This document shows, one piece after another, positions 11,436 through 21,478 of a stretch of DNA of 64,000 nt. Origin of the DNA: an uncultured Devosia sp. (GTDB lineage: Bacteria > Pseudomonadota > Alphaproteobacteria > Rhizobiales > Devosiaceae). A program made the position numbers and the translations under genes. The notes beneath the pieces are model-generated. The model worked only from the letters and a program-made list of their open reading frames with translations. It was not told where the DNA came from and ran no database searches. The stretch lies in assembly GCF_946479885.1 (NCBI RefSeq), contig NZ_CAMLHM010000009.1, positions 1 to 64,000 on the forward strand, read 5' to 3'. Each line of letters starts with the position of its first letter. Position 1 is the stretch's first letter.

Positions 11436-12263
11436 CTATGGGACCACCGGCAAGGCGCGCTTGTGCATGGTGCCGGCATGGACCTGCAGGATGCGCGTTC
11501 GCGCCGCTTCATCGATCTGCCGGCCTTCCAGGAAATCGTCGATCTGCTCATAGGTCACGCCATAGGCGTCTTCGTCGGGCCGCAGCGGCACCAGGTTTTC
11601 GAGGTCGGCCGTGGGCACCTTGCCGACCAGTTCGGGCGGCGCACCCAGATGCGCGGCCACGGCCCGGACCCGGCGCTTGTTGAGGCCCGAAAGCGGCAGG
11701 ATATCGGCCGCGCCGTCGCCGAATTTGGTGAAAAAGCCCATCAGCGCCTCGGCGGCGTGATCTGTGCCGATGACCAGGCCCCTGACGGCGCCGGCAATGG
11801 CAAACTGCGCGATCATGCGCTGCCGCGCCTTGATATTGCCGAGGATGAAATCCTCTCGTCCCGCATCGCCGATCGCGAGCTCCGCGCGCTTGAGCGAGGC
11901 CAGCATGGCATCGGCTGCCGGCTTGATATCGACCGTGAGCACCTCGTCGGCTCCGATGGTCTCGAGTGCGCGCTGCGCGTCGCTTTCATCGGCCTGCACG
12001 CCATAGGGCAGGCGTACGGCGATGAACCTGGCCTCATAGCCCGACTGGCGCAGGTCGCCGACCGCGCGCTGCGCCAGCATGGCCGCCGTCAGCGAATCGA
12101 CCCCGCCACTGATGCCCAGCACATAGCTGGTGAGCCCCGACGCCCGCAGATAGGTACCCAGAAACGCCGTCCGTCGCTGCGCTTCGGCTGCCGCGTCAAA
12201 ATCCGGGCGGACGCCCAGCGTGTCGATGATCTCTTGCTGTTCCGTCACGGTCGACCTCGTCAA
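11436..12263 (-). CDS. nadE: Ammonia-dependent NAD synthetase
   Basis: 275 residues. The PP-loop SGGVDS (52-57) binds [27 protein letters not shown] and [23 protein letters not shown] match NadE of the ammonia-dependent class, which adenylates nicotinate adenine dinucleotide and amidates it to NAD in the last step of NAD synthesis. There is no fused glutaminase (CN-hydrolase) domain, so free ammonia or a separate glutaminase must supply nitrogen. The length matches E. coli NadE (275). It stands alone, with a ROK regulator upstream on the same strand after 78 bp. Confidence 0.95.
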   Translation of the reverse strand: MTRSTVTEQQEIIDTLGVRPDFDAAAEAQRRTAFLGTYLRASGLTSYVLGISGGVDSLTAAMLAQRAVGDLRQSGYEARFIAVRLPYGVQADESDAQRALETIGADEVLTVDIKPAADAMLASLKRAELAIGDAGREDFILGNIKARQRMIAQFAIAGAVRGLVIGTDHAAEALMGFFTKFGDGAADILPLSGLNKRRVRAVAAHLGAPPELVGKVPTADLENLVPLRPDEDAYGVTYEQIDDFLEGRQIDEAARTRILQVHAGTMHKRALPVVP

Positions 12264-12341
12264 ATCGTGTGCCCCGGAACGGCGCGCCTTCGCGCTTTGG
12301 TTCCCGGGTCGGCTCTTTGATAGCAGGTATTGCGCGAGCGC

Positions 12342-13544
12342 CTAGCGGGCGGCCGACAGGGTCTGGCTGCCATTCATGAAATAGCGCTCGAACAGCGGGC
12401 TGGTGGCGGCGCCGATGGCGCGCGCATTGCCGCCGACCACGCCGGCTTCGATGCGCGGCGTGATCAGGCCGCGCAGGTCCTGGTTGACCAGGTAGCGCCG
12501 CGTTCGTTCGACCAGCGCCTGCTTGACCGTTTCGGGAAAGGCGCCGTCGATCAGGATGGCCTCGAAGTCGATGACCGCACAGACCGACAGGCTCGCCTTG
12601 GCCAGCTCCTGCGCCGTCTGGCCCAGCCAGGGCTCGACGAAGCGGCTGAGCCGGCTCCAGTCCTGCGGCTGGCTCCACAACTCCTGCGGGTCGATGCCGA
12701 ATTCGGCGAGGCGGGTCTCGAGCAGGTGGATCGAGGCGGTGTCGATCAGCTGCTGGCTTTCGCCATGCGGGCCAAAGCTGCGCAGCGAGCCCAGCGCACC
12801 GGCATTACCCTGGTGTCCCTGATAGACCGAATGGTTGAGCACCACGCCGCCGCCGATAAAGGCGCCGACGAAGAAATAGGCATAGTCGCGGAATTCCTTG
12901 CCGCGGCCATAGATATGCTCGGCCTGGCAGCCGGCCGTCGCGTCGTTGACCACGCTGACCGGCAGGTCGGTGAAGCGCGCCAGCTCGGCGCGGAAATCCA
13001 CGTCCTTCCAGGAGATGAACTCCTCGGTCGTCGCGCCGACCAGGTCGTTCCATTTCCACAGCTCGAACGGGGTAGCGATGCCGACGCCGCAGATGCGATC
13101 GATCTCGGTCGGACTGCAACGGGCGAGGATCGAGGCCATGCCGTCCTCGACAAAGCGCAGAATGGGCTCGGGCATGGGATATTTGTAGTGCAGCTGCAGC
13201 TGGTCGCGGACGGTGCCGCGGAAATCGGTGAGCAGCAGCACCGTGCTGCGCCGGCCGATCTTGCAGCCGAAGGACAGCACGCCGCCTTCAGCCAGGCTCA
13301 TCGGCACTGAAGGCTTGCCGACCTTGCCCTTGATCGGCATGCCGCGGGCCAGCAGCCCCTCCGCTTCCATCTCGCGCAGGATGATCGAAACCGTCTGCGG
13401 CGACAGGTTCGCCATGCGCGCCAGGTCGCTGCCGGCGGTGGGGCCATTGCGCTGCAGCAGGGTCAGCAGCAGCCGTTCGTTATAGTCGCGAACGCCGCTC
13501 TGATTCACACCGCTGCTGAGAGATCGGATGATTGTTGGGCCCAT
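12342..13544 (-). CDS. frcR: ROK-family transcriptional repressor, FrcR-like
   Basis: 400 residues. An N-terminal winged helix (NERLLLTLLQRNGPTAGSDLARMA, with SPQTVSIILREMEAEGLL as recognition part) is followed by a ROK sugar-kinase-like domain with VVNDATAGCQAEHIYG and VGAFIGGGVVLN. The open frame runs far upstream across the opposite strand of the next gene; the ATG chosen begins at the family-typical N-terminus. It is divergent from a fructose-type ABC transporter (frcBCA). In Sinorhizobium the frcBCAK operon has an adjacent ROK-type regulator, so local repression of the transporter, relieved by sugar, is the likely role. The name is an inference from context. Confidence 0.87.
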   Translation of the reverse strand: MGPTIIRSLSSGVNQSGVRDYNERLLLTLLQRNGPTAGSDLARMANLSPQTVSIILREMEAEGLLARGMPIKGKVGKPSVPMSLAEGGVLSFGCKIGRRSTVLLLTDFRGTVRDQLQLHYKYPMPEPILRFVEDGMASILARCSPTEIDRICGVGIATPFELWKWNDLVGATTEEFISWKDVDFRAELARFTDLPVSVVNDATAGCQAEHIYGRGKEFRDYAYFFVGAFIGGGVVLNHSVYQGHQGNAGALGSLRSFGPHGESQQLIDTASIHLLETRLAEFGIDPQELWSQPQDWSRLSRFVEPWLGQTAQELAKASLSVCAVIDFEAILIDGAFPETVKQALVERTRRYLVNQDLRGLITPRIEAGVVGGNARAIGAATSPLFERYFMNGSQTLSAAR

Positions 13545-13592
13545 GGCGGCACCATAGTGGGAGGTTTTGAAAGGCGGAAGGCAGATAAATAA

Positions 13593-13607
13593 ATAAAGTA
13601 GATTTAT
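13593..13607. promoter_or_regulatory. Inverted repeat ATAAA-N5-TTTAT, candidate ROK operator
   Basis: A perfect 5-5-5 dyad in the A/T-rich part of the 171-bp divergent region between the ROK gene and frcB. It lies immediately upstream of the candidate -35 element at 13611. A/T-rich dyads of this kind are typical ROK targets; binding here is inferred. Confidence 0.45.
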
Positions 13608-13610
13608 ATA

Positions 13611-13639
13611 TTGACGAGGCGGTTTGAACTGGCCACGAT
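13611..13639 (+). promoter_or_regulatory. Candidate sigma-70 promoter of frcBCA
   Basis: TTGACG (13611-13616) and CACGAT (13634-13639) are separated by 17 bp. The -35 box is near-consensus and the -10 box weak, as expected for a regulated promoter. It would start transcription about 70 nt before the frcB start codon. Confidence 0.45.
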
Positions 13640-13715
13640 AGGGGCGTCCAATCAGCGATAGGTCAGCGAGAGAGCGGGGAGGAGCCCAGTTCATCGCCGG
13701 CCAAAGGGAGAGAAA

Positions 13716-14729
13716 ATGAACAAGCTGCTTCTGAGCACGGCCATGTGCCTTGCCGTCCTGTCGGCACCCGCAATGGCGCAGGAGGTTTCGGCCTGCCTGA
13801 TCACCAAGACCGACACCAACCCCTTCTTCGTCAAGATGCGCGAAGGCGCCGAGGCCAAGGCCGCCGAGCTCGGCGTGTCGCTCAAGTCCTTCGCCGGCAA
13901 GGTCGACGGCGATCATGAAACCCAGGTCGCCGCTATCGAAACCTGCATTGCCGACGGCGCCAAGGGCATCCTGATCACCGCCTCGGACACCTCGGCCATC
14001 GTCAAGTCCGTGCAGCAGGCGCGCGACGCGGGCCTCCTGGTGATTGCGCTCGATACGCCGCTGACCCCCGGCGATGCCGCCGACGCCACCTTCGCCACCG
14101 ACAACTTCATTGCCGGTGAACTGATCGGCAAGTGGGCTGCCGGGACTCTCGGTGCCGAAGCTGCCAATGCCAAGATCGCCATGCTCGACCTCGCCGTCAG
14201 CCAGCCCACCGTCGACGTCCTCCGCGACCAGGGGTTCCTCCAGGGCTTCGGCATCGAGCTTGGCGATCCCAACAAGTGGGGCGACGAAAGCGATCCGCGT
14301 ATCGTCGGCCATGACGTCACCGCCGGCAACGAGGAAGGCGGCCGCAAGGCCATGGAAAACCTGCTCGCCAAGGATCCGATGATCAACGTCGTCTATACGA
14401 TCAATGAGCCCTCCGCCGCTGGCGCCTATGAAGCGCTCAAGTCGATCGGCCGCGAGAACGACGTGCTGATCGTTTCGGTCGATGGCGGCTGCCCCGGCGT
14501 TGCCAACGTCAAGGACGGCGTCATCGGCGCGACCTCCCAGCAATATCCGCTCGACATGGCGGCTTTGGGCGTCGAGGCCATCAAGACCTGGGCCGATAAC
14601 GGCAGCAAGCCGAGCCCGACCGAAGGCAAGGATTTCTTCGACACCGGCGTGAAGCTGGTGACCGATGCGCCGGTCGATGGCGTGGAGTCCATTGACACCG
14701 CCAAGGGCGCGGAGCTCTGCTGGGGCTAA
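13716..14729 (+). CDS. frcB: Sugar ABC transporter substrate-binding protein (fructose type)
   Basis: 337 residues. A signal peptide of about 21 residues ends at PAMAQ, and the mature protein is a type I periplasmic binding protein ([48 protein letters not shown]). It resembles FrcB of Sinorhizobium, which binds fructose, mannose and ribose; ligand preference is inferred from that resemblance and from the divergent ROK gene. A GGGAG-type site precedes the ATG. It is first in an operon with the permease and a single-domain ATPase, and a hairpin 24 nt after its stop separates it from the permease gene, which usually raises binding-protein expression over that of the membrane parts. Confidence 0.92.
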   Translation: MNKLLLSTAMCLAVLSAPAMAQEVSACLITKTDTNPFFVKMREGAEAKAAELGVSLKSFAGKVDGDHETQVAAIETCIADGAKGILITASDTSAIVKSVQQARDAGLLVIALDTPLTPGDAADATFATDNFIAGELIGKWAAGTLGAEAANAKIAMLDLAVSQPTVDVLRDQGFLQGFGIELGDPNKWGDESDPRIVGHDVTAGNEEGGRKAMENLLAKDPMINVVYTINEPSAAGAYEALKSIGRENDVLIVSVDGGCPGVANVKDGVIGATSQQYPLDMAALGVEAIKTWADNGSKPSPTEGKDFFDTGVKLVTDAPVDGVESIDTAKGAELCWG

Positions 14730-14752
14730 GGTCCGGCTTGTCTGACAGACAT

Positions 14753-14779
14753 GAGGGGCGGACCGAGCGTTCGCCCCTC
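14753..14779 (+). terminator. Intercistronic hairpin after frcB
   Basis: An 8-bp perfect stem GAGGGGCG/CGCCCCTC with an 11-nt loop lies in the 74-bp gap between frcB and frcC. It lacks a T-run, so it more likely stabilises the upstream mRNA 3' end or attenuates read-through than fully terminates. Confidence 0.55.
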
Positions 14780-14803
14780 GCTTAGCAACTGGGAGGAGAA
14801 CCC

Positions 14804-15865
14804 ATGTCCAGCGAATCCGATCTGGACGCGGCCAACGTCGCGCGCTCAGAAACCGTCGCCACTTTCGATCACGAGCCAACAGGATTGCTGTCCCGGCTCC
14901 AGCACGCACTGCACAGCTCGCCATCGCTGGTGCCGCTGATCGTCCTGGTGCTGTCGGTCGCCATCTTTGGCGCGCTGCTCGGCGGCAAGTTCTTTTCCAC
15001 CTTCGCGCTGACGCTGATCCTGCAGCAGGTGGCCATTGTCGGTATCGTGGGCGCGGCGCAATCGCTGGTGATCCTCACCGCCGGCATCGACCTCTCGGTT
15101 GGCGCCATCATGGTGCTGAGCTCGGTGATCATGGGCCAGTTCACCTTCCGCTATGGCCTGCCGCCCGCGCTGTCCATTCTCATCGGCCTCGCCCTCGGCA
15201 CCTTTGTCGGCTTCGTCAATGGCTGGCTCATCGCCCGCATCAAGCTGCCGCCCTTCATCGTCACGCTGGGCGTGTGGCAGATCGCGCTGGCCGCCAACTT
15301 CCTCTATTCGGGCAATGAGACCATTCGTGCCCAGGAAATCGAGACCAACGCGCCGCTGCTGCAGTTCTTCGGCCAGACCATCAATATCGGCGGCGCCGTC
15401 TTCACCTATGGCGTGATTTTCTTCGTGCTCCTGGTGCTGCTGCTCGCCTATGTGCTGCGCCACACCGCCTGGGGCCGCCATGTCTATGCGGTGGGCGACG
15501 ATGCCGACGCGGCCGAGCTTTCCGGCGTCAACACGCGCAAGGTGCTGATCTCGGTCTATATGCTCTCGGGCCTCATCTGCGCCTTTGCCGGCTGGGCCCT
15601 GATCGGCCGTATCGGCTCGGTCTCCCCCACCTCGGGCCAGTCCGCCAATATCGAAAGCATCACCGCCGTGGTGATCGGCGGCATCTCGCTGTTCGGCGGC
15701 CGCGGCTCGATCCTGGGCATGCTGTTCGGGGCGCTGATCGTGGGCGTGTTCTCGCTCGGCCTGCGCCTGCTCGGCGCCGACGCGCAGTGGACTTACCTGC
15801 TGATCGGCGCGCTCATCATTGCCGCCGTGGCGGTGGACCAGTGGATCAGAAAGGTATCGGTCTGA
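14804..15865 (+). CDS. frcC: Sugar ABC transporter permease (fructose type)
   Basis: 353 residues of the BPD_transp_2 (RbsC/AraH) permease family with about ten hydrophobic membrane segments. Family features include the ILTAGIDLSVGAIM motif, PPFIVTLGVWQIA and the C-terminal IGGISLFGGRGSILGMLFGALI loop that contacts the ATPase. The N-terminal 45 residues are polar and probably cytoplasmic. GGGAGGAG precedes the ATG. Its TGA overlaps the ATG of the ATPase gene by one base, indicating translational coupling. Confidence 0.94.
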   Translation: MSSESDLDAANVARSETVATFDHEPTGLLSRLQHALHSSPSLVPLIVLVLSVAIFGALLGGKFFSTFALTLILQQVAIVGIVGAAQSLVILTAGIDLSVGAIMVLSSVIMGQFTFRYGLPPALSILIGLALGTFVGFVNGWLIARIKLPPFIVTLGVWQIALAANFLYSGNETIRAQEIETNAPLLQFFGQTINIGGAVFTYGVIFFVLLVLLLAYVLRHTAWGRHVYAVGDDADAAELSGVNTRKVLISVYMLSGLICAFAGWALIGRIGSVSPTSGQSANIESITAVVIGGISLFGGRGSILGMLFGALIVGVFSLGLRLLGADAQWTYLLIGALIIAAVAVDQWIRKVSV

Positions 15866-16638
15866 TGGAACCCATTCTCAAGGCTCGTGGCCTCTCTAAG
15901 CGCTACGGCAAGGTCACCGCGCTCGACAATTGCGACTTCGACCTGATGCCGGGCGAAATCCTGGCGGTCATCGGCGACAATGGCGCGGGCAAGTCGTCGC
16001 TGATCAAGGCACTGTCGGGGGCCATCACCCCCGATAGCGGCGAGATCTTCCTCGAGGGGCAGCAGGTGAGCTTCAGCTCCCCCATCGCCGCCCGCCTGGC
16101 CGGCGTCGAAACCGTCTATCAGACGCTCGCCATGTCGCCGGCGCTGTCGATCGCCGACAACATGTTCATGGGGCGCGAACTGCGCAAGCCGGGCATCATG
16201 GGCAGCGTCTTCCGCCAGCTCGACCGACCGGTCATGGAGCGGATCGCCCGCGAAAAGCTGAGCGACCTGGGGCTGATGACCATCCAGAACATCAACCAGG
16301 CGGTGGAAACCCTGTCGGGTGGCCAGCGCCAGGGCGTTGCCGTGGCCCGGGCCGCCGCCTTCGGCAGCAAGGTCATCATCCTCGATGAACCGACCGCGGC
16401 GCTCGGCGTCAAGGAATCGCGCCGGGTGCTGGAGCTGATCCAGGACGTGCGCGGCCGTGGCATCCCGATCATCCTGATCAGCCATAACATGCCGCACGTG
16501 TTCGAGGTGGCCGACCGCATCCACGTGCACCGGCTGGGCAAGCGCCTCTGCGTCATCGACCCCAAGGACTATACCATGTCCGATGCGGTGGCCTTCATGA
16601 CCGGCGCCAAGGCCGCGCCGGGTCTGGCCCTGGCCTAG
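15865..16638 (+). CDS. frcA: Sugar ABC transporter ATP-binding protein, single domain (fructose type)
   Basis: 257 residues with one nucleotide-binding domain: Walker A GDNGAGKSS, a Q-loop around ETVYQTL, the signature LSGGQRQGVAVARA, Walker B VIILDEPTAALG and the H-loop His in LISHNM. Most RbsA/XylG partners have two fused ATPase domains of about 500 residues; the single-domain form is what FrcA has. The chosen ATG overlaps the frcC stop. No frcK kinase follows; instead a dehydrogenase gene converges, its end overlapping frcA by 4 bp. Confidence 0.93.
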   Translation: MEPILKARGLSKRYGKVTALDNCDFDLMPGEILAVIGDNGAGKSSLIKALSGAITPDSGEIFLEGQQVSFSSPIAARLAGVETVYQTLAMSPALSIADNMFMGRELRKPGIMGSVFRQLDRPVMERIAREKLSDLGLMTIQNINQAVETLSGGQRQGVAVARAAAFGSKVIILDEPTAALGVKESRRVLELIQDVRGRGIPIILISHNMPHVFEVADRIHVHRLGKRLCVIDPKDYTMSDAVAFMTGAKAAPGLALA

Positions 16639-17627
16639 ATGCTGACCGCCTCGCCATCGCGCGAGGCGGAAAGCTTGATCGCATCCCACAGCCGGGCAAA
16701 GCGCAGCCCATTGGCCACGGTGGACGGGTTGGCGAGCCGCCCGTCCCGCACCGCCTGGAAGGTCTGCATCGGCGTATCGCGGGTCTCGCCTTCCGCGCGC
16801 GGCTCGACGACGCCACCAACGCTGACTTCGCGCCACTTCCCCCACGCATCGATGCGGACGATGGCATTGGTATAAAAGAAGGTGATGGCCGAGGCGCAGC
16901 CCGGCGGGCCCTCGCCGGCTGCATTGAGGCTGACCACCGCACCATTCGCAAGCCGCCCGGCGACGGCAGTGGCCAGGTCCACGGCGAGGCCGCGATTGTT
17001 GGCATAGGCCGAAAGCCGGGCAAACTCGGCATCGGCCAGCACGCAGACCGTGTTCATCATGTGGGCGCCGGTATCGAACATGAATCCGCCGCCCGATATG
17101 GCCGGGTTCTGCTTCCACTGGCCGGCATAATTGGTCTTCCAGCCTTCCCAGATCGAGGCGCTGACGCTGACCAGCTCGCCGAATTCACCGCGCCGCGCCC
17201 GGTCTCGCGTGTCATGCACCAGCGGCGACAGTCCGCCCTGGAAGGCGATGACCACGGTGCGGCCGGTGCGCTTTTCGGCATCCACCAGCGCCAGGGCTTC
17301 CTCCACCGTAGTCACCATCGGCTTTTCCAGCAGCAGGTCGTAGCCCGCTTCGATCACCGCAAGCGCATTGGCCCCGTGAAACACATGGGGCGTCGAAACA
17401 TAGACGGCATCCATCTGGCCCTGCAGGGCGGCAAGCATGCTCTCGGCATCATCGTATTCGGCTGGCCGGGGGGCGCCGGCCGCCTCGCAGGTATCGGCGA
17501 AACGCTTGCGCGACACCGCACTGACCTCGGCCGTGGCGACAATGCGCACATCGTCCATCGCCGCCCAGCCGCGCGCGTAATCCGCCGCCTTCAGACCCGC
17601 TCCGATAACCCCCAGCCGCAGCACCAT
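16635..17627 (-). CDS. Gfo/Idh/MocA-family dehydrogenase
   Basis: 330 residues. The Rossmann motif GVIGAGLKAADYARGW at the N-terminus, EKPMVTTVEEA (family signature with catalytic Lys) and a C-terminal GFO_IDH_MocA domain (GGFMFDTGAHMMN) mark an NAD(P)-dependent oxidoreductase on cyclic polyols or sugars. The frame is open upstream, but MVLRLGVIGAG is the usual opening, so that ATG is used. It lies 91 nt downstream of a UgpC-type ATPase gene on the same strand. Such dehydrogenases commonly act on the imported sugar or sugar derivative. Exact substrate unknown. Confidence 0.9.
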   Translation of the reverse strand: MVLRLGVIGAGLKAADYARGWAAMDDVRIVATAEVSAVSRKRFADTCEAAGAPRPAEYDDAESMLAALQGQMDAVYVSTPHVFHGANALAVIEAGYDLLLEKPMVTTVEEALALVDAEKRTGRTVVIAFQGGLSPLVHDTRDRARRGEFGELVSVSASIWEGWKTNYAGQWKQNPAISGGGFMFDTGAHMMNTVCVLADAEFARLSAYANNRGLAVDLATAVAGRLANGAVVSLNAAGEGPPGCASAITFFYTNAIVRIDAWGKWREVSVGGVVEPRAEGETRDTPMQTFQAVRDGRLANPSTVANGLRFARLWDAIKLSASRDGEAVSI

Positions 17628-17718
17628 GACCGACTCCACCAACACGCAACGGCCGGCAGAGGGACATGCAGGCGCAGCCTGGTCAAGGCTGCACGTCGGC
17701 CAAGATTCAATCAGCCGA

Positions 17719-18798
<1,080 letters not shown>

Positions 18799-19162
18799 TC
18801 TCTGTTTCCTCCAGTTCGTCAGCGCCGATGGTCTGGGCCATCTTGCGCCGTGGCCAGGCATGCCCGGCCGCATTGGCATTTAGTGAGTCATCAAAACTAA
18901 AAGGCAAGGCCTTTTGCCGTCCCCAATCGTACGAATTGCAGATATCCGTTCATAAGGTACTGAATTAACACAATAATATCATGAAACGAGTTTGGACAGC
19001 ATTCCTGACCTAGCAGTGAGGCACGTACCTCTTGCCTATCTTTTACGGAATGCGTAGAAAGTATCAAGCGGGGATTGTGCGGAGGATGCGCGGCCCTGTT
19101 GCAGCCGGGAAGGTCCGCAAGAGCCACCTCGAAAGCTGTCGTGAGGACATGAGGAGAAACCG
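18799..19162. other. 364-bp divergent regulatory region, no gene seen
   Basis: The gap between the ATPase gene (minus) and the binding-protein gene (plus) is more A/T-rich than its surroundings. It holds a 6-bp inverted repeat AAAAGG-N5-CCTTTT at 18899-18915 and a candidate promoter TTGCCT-N17-TAGAAA (19032-19060) for the plus-strand operon. GAGGAGAAA precedes the binding-protein ATG. No convincing protein or RNA gene is visible and no local regulator gene is adjacent. Confidence 0.5.
19032..19060 (+). promoter_or_regulatory. Candidate promoter of the CUT1 binding-protein operon
   Basis: TTGCCT (19032-19037) and TAGAAA (19055-19060) are spaced by 17 bp and lie about 100 nt before the start codon. 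The match is moderate. Confidence 0.35.
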
Positions 19163-20419
19163 ATGAAGCGTTTTGCGCTTGCCGCAATGCTGGGACTGGC
19201 TTTGGCCATGCCTGCCCAGGCCCAGACTGTGGTCAAACATTTGCACATCACTTCCATCCCCGCCGAGGTGGAACTGATGAATTCGATTGCTGCCGACTTC
19301 ATGGCGGCCAATCCCGATATCAAGGTCGAACTGCCCTTCCTTGAAAACGAGGCCTTCAAGGCCAAGCTGACGACGCTGCTGCAGTCGGCCGACGCGCCGG
19401 ACGTGTTCCACTCCTGGGGCGGTGGCGTGTTCTATGAGCAGGCTGCGGCCGGCGTGCTGCGTCCGATCGAGGATGTGCTGAGCGAAGAAGCCAAGGCCAA
19501 TGTCGGCACCGCCGGCGTGTCTGCCTTTACCGCTCCGGACGGCCACCTGTATGGCGTCGCCCGCGACGTCAGCGAAGTCGTGCTGTGGTATAACAAGACC
19601 CTGTTCGAGCAGGCTGGTGTCGATCCGGCCAGCATGTCGACCTGGGAAGGGTTCCTGGCTGGCGTGCAGGCCTTCAAGGATGCCGGCATCACCCCGATCG
19701 CCATTGGCGCCAAGGACAAGTGGCCGGCCCATTTCTGGTGGTCCAAGCTGGTTATCCGGCTGGCCGGTCAGGAAGGCTTTGAAGCGGCCGCACGCGGCGA
19801 AGGCGACGGCTTTGCCGGCGAGGATTTCGTCAAGGCTGGCGAATATTTCCTCCAGCTCGCTGCGCTCGATCCCTGGCAGGAAGGCTTCCTCGCCGCCGAC
19901 TATGGCAGCGCCTCCGGCCAGTTCGGTGACGGCCTTGCCGCCATGCACCTGATGGGTGACTGGGACTACGGCGCCATGAAGGACAACTCGGCCAACAAGC
20001 TGGGCATCCCCGACGCAGAGCTGGGCATCCTGCCCTTCCCGACCATCGAAGGCGGCAAGGGCGATCCAACCGACACGCTGGGTGGCCTGGGCGGCGTGCT
20101 GTTCTCCAAGAACGCCTCCGACGCGGCCATCAAGTGGATCGAGTTCTTCAACAATGCGGAGAACCAGGCCAAGTACGCCAAGGAAGCCTACTACATCCCG
20201 ATCGCCAAGGGCGCGGCTGACGGCATGACCAACCCCTTCAAGGCGCAGATCGCCCAGAACATCGGCAATGCCCACTGGCATGCCAACTTCTTCGATCAGG
20301 CCCTAGGCCCCAACGTCGGCGGCGTCGTCAACGACGTCTCGGCTGAACTGGCCGGCAATGCCATTAGCGCGGAAGAAGCCGCCGAGCTGATCAAGGAAGC
20401 CGTCGACGACTCGCTCTGA
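19163..20419 (+). CDS. Carbohydrate ABC transporter substrate-binding protein (CUT1)
   Basis: 418 residues. A signal peptide of about 21 residues (ends PAQAQ) precedes an SBP_bac_1/MalE-like protein with ITSIPAEVELMNSIAADF, the DAPDVFHSWGGG loop and a C-terminal helical region. The family binds oligosaccharides or glycosides in the periplasm; the ligand cannot be specified. It heads an operon with two permeases, the ATPase being encoded divergently. A strong hairpin follows the stop. Confidence 0.93.
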   Translation: MKRFALAAMLGLALAMPAQAQTVVKHLHITSIPAEVELMNSIAADFMAANPDIKVELPFLENEAFKAKLTTLLQSADAPDVFHSWGGGVFYEQAAAGVLRPIEDVLSEEAKANVGTAGVSAFTAPDGHLYGVARDVSEVVLWYNKTLFEQAGVDPASMSTWEGFLAGVQAFKDAGITPIAIGAKDKWPAHFWWSKLVIRLAGQEGFEAAARGEGDGFAGEDFVKAGEYFLQLAALDPWQEGFLAADYGSASGQFGDGLAAMHLMGDWDYGAMKDNSANKLGIPDAELGILPFPTIEGGKGDPTDTLGGLGGVLFSKNASDAAIKWIEFFNNAENQAKYAKEAYYIPIAKGAADGMTNPFKAQIAQNIGNAHWHANFFDQALGPNVGGVVNDVSAELAGNAISAEEAAELIKEAVDDSL

Positions 20420-20436
20420 GTTCGACACGGAGCGCA

Positions 20437-20468
20437 CCGGCGGACGGTAATCCCTTTCCGTCCGCCGG
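20437..20468 (+). terminator. Intercistronic hairpin after the CUT1 binding-protein gene
   Basis: An 11-bp perfect stem CCGGCGGACGG/CCGTCCGCCGG with a 10-nt loop lies in the 126-bp gap before the first permease gene. There is no T-run. As after frcB, it probably protects the upstream message and limits read-through. Confidence 0.65.
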
Positions 20469-20545
20469 GCGCCACTACACTAACCTGCCCTTGGGCAGGA
20501 ATGCCCGCCTCCGGCAGGGCGAGTATGGTCGGGGAGGACCACAAT

Positions 20546-21478
20546 ATGGCCAGTGTCGCCACCGGTGCAGACATACCGACAGTCGTGGGCGCGCGCCCGA
20601 GGCGCTACATGGAACGCAAGAGCCTGGTGCCGCTGCTGCTCTTCCTGCCCCCCGCGCTCATTCTGTTCACGCTTTTCGTCGTCCTGCCCATGGTCGACGC
20701 GGCGACATTCTCGTTCTTCGACTGGAACGGCTATGGCCCGATCACCGATTTCGTCGGCTTCGAAAACTATGCCGACGTGGTGACCCATCGCAATTTCGGC
20801 ACCGCAATCCGCAACAGCCTCATCGTCGTCGCCGTGTCGCTGCTGATCCAGCTGCCGCTCGCCATGTGGTGCGCCATCGCGCTGTCCGAGCGCGGCCTTC
20901 ACATCAACGTGCTGCGCGTGCTGTTCTTCCTGCCCTACATGCTGGCCGAAGTCGCTGCCGGCCTGATCTGGAAATTCGTCTATGACGGTAATTACGGCCT
21001 GCTCCCGGCCATTGGCAGCGCCATCGGCGTCGATATGCCCTTCGTGCTGGGCGACAAGCTGTGGGTCATTCCCGCCATCATGCTGGTGATCACCTGGAAG
21101 TATTTCGGCTTCCACATGATGATCTTCATCGCGGGCCTGCAGTCCATTTCCTCAGAGGTCATCGAGGCCGCCCGGCTCGATGGCGTCAAGAAGTGGCAGA
21201 TCGTGCGGCACATCAAGATCCCGATGATCCGGTCGGCCATCGTCATCTCGGTGTTCTTCGCCATTACCGGCGCGCTGCAGCTGTTCGACCTGATCATCCC
21301 GCTATCCAATGGCGGCCCGTCCCATTCGAGCCATACCATCGTCACCTTCCTCTACCAGTTCGGCATCCTGCGCATGAAGCTGGGCTTTGGTGGCGCCGTC
21401 AGCGTGATCCTGTTCATCGCCTGCGTGATCGTCGCGCTCGCCTATCGTCGCATTCTCTTCAGGGTGGAGCAGAACTGA
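20546..21478 (+). CDS. Carbohydrate ABC transporter permease (MalF type)
   Basis: 310 residues with about six membrane segments and the EAA loop (VIEAARLDGVKKWQIVRHIKIP) that docks on the ATPase. Upstream in-frame ATGs at 20501 and 20525 are less likely: GGGGAGGA lies 8 nt before the ATG at 20546. The stop TGA overlaps the start of the second permease by one base. Confidence 0.93.
   Translation: MASVATGADIPTVVGARPRRYMERKSLVPLLLFLPPALILFTLFVVLPMVDAATFSFFDWNGYGPITDFVGFENYADVVTHRNFGTAIRNSLIVVAVSLLIQLPLAMWCAIALSERGLHINVLRVLFFLPYMLAEVAAGLIWKFVYDGNYGLLPAIGSAIGVDMPFVLGDKLWVIPAIMLVITWKYFGFHMMIFIAGLQSISSEVIEAARLDGVKKWQIVRHIKIPMIRSAIVISVFFAITGALQLFDLIIPLSNGGPSHSSHTIVTFLYQFGILRMKLGFGGAVSVILFIACVIVALAYRRILFRVEQN

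Noticed and set aside
12342..14924. An 860-codon minus-strand open frame spanning the ROK gene and the opposite strand of frcB
   Set aside because: Only the 3' 401 codons have ROK similarity. The rest is the antisense of frcB, so the start was placed at 13544.
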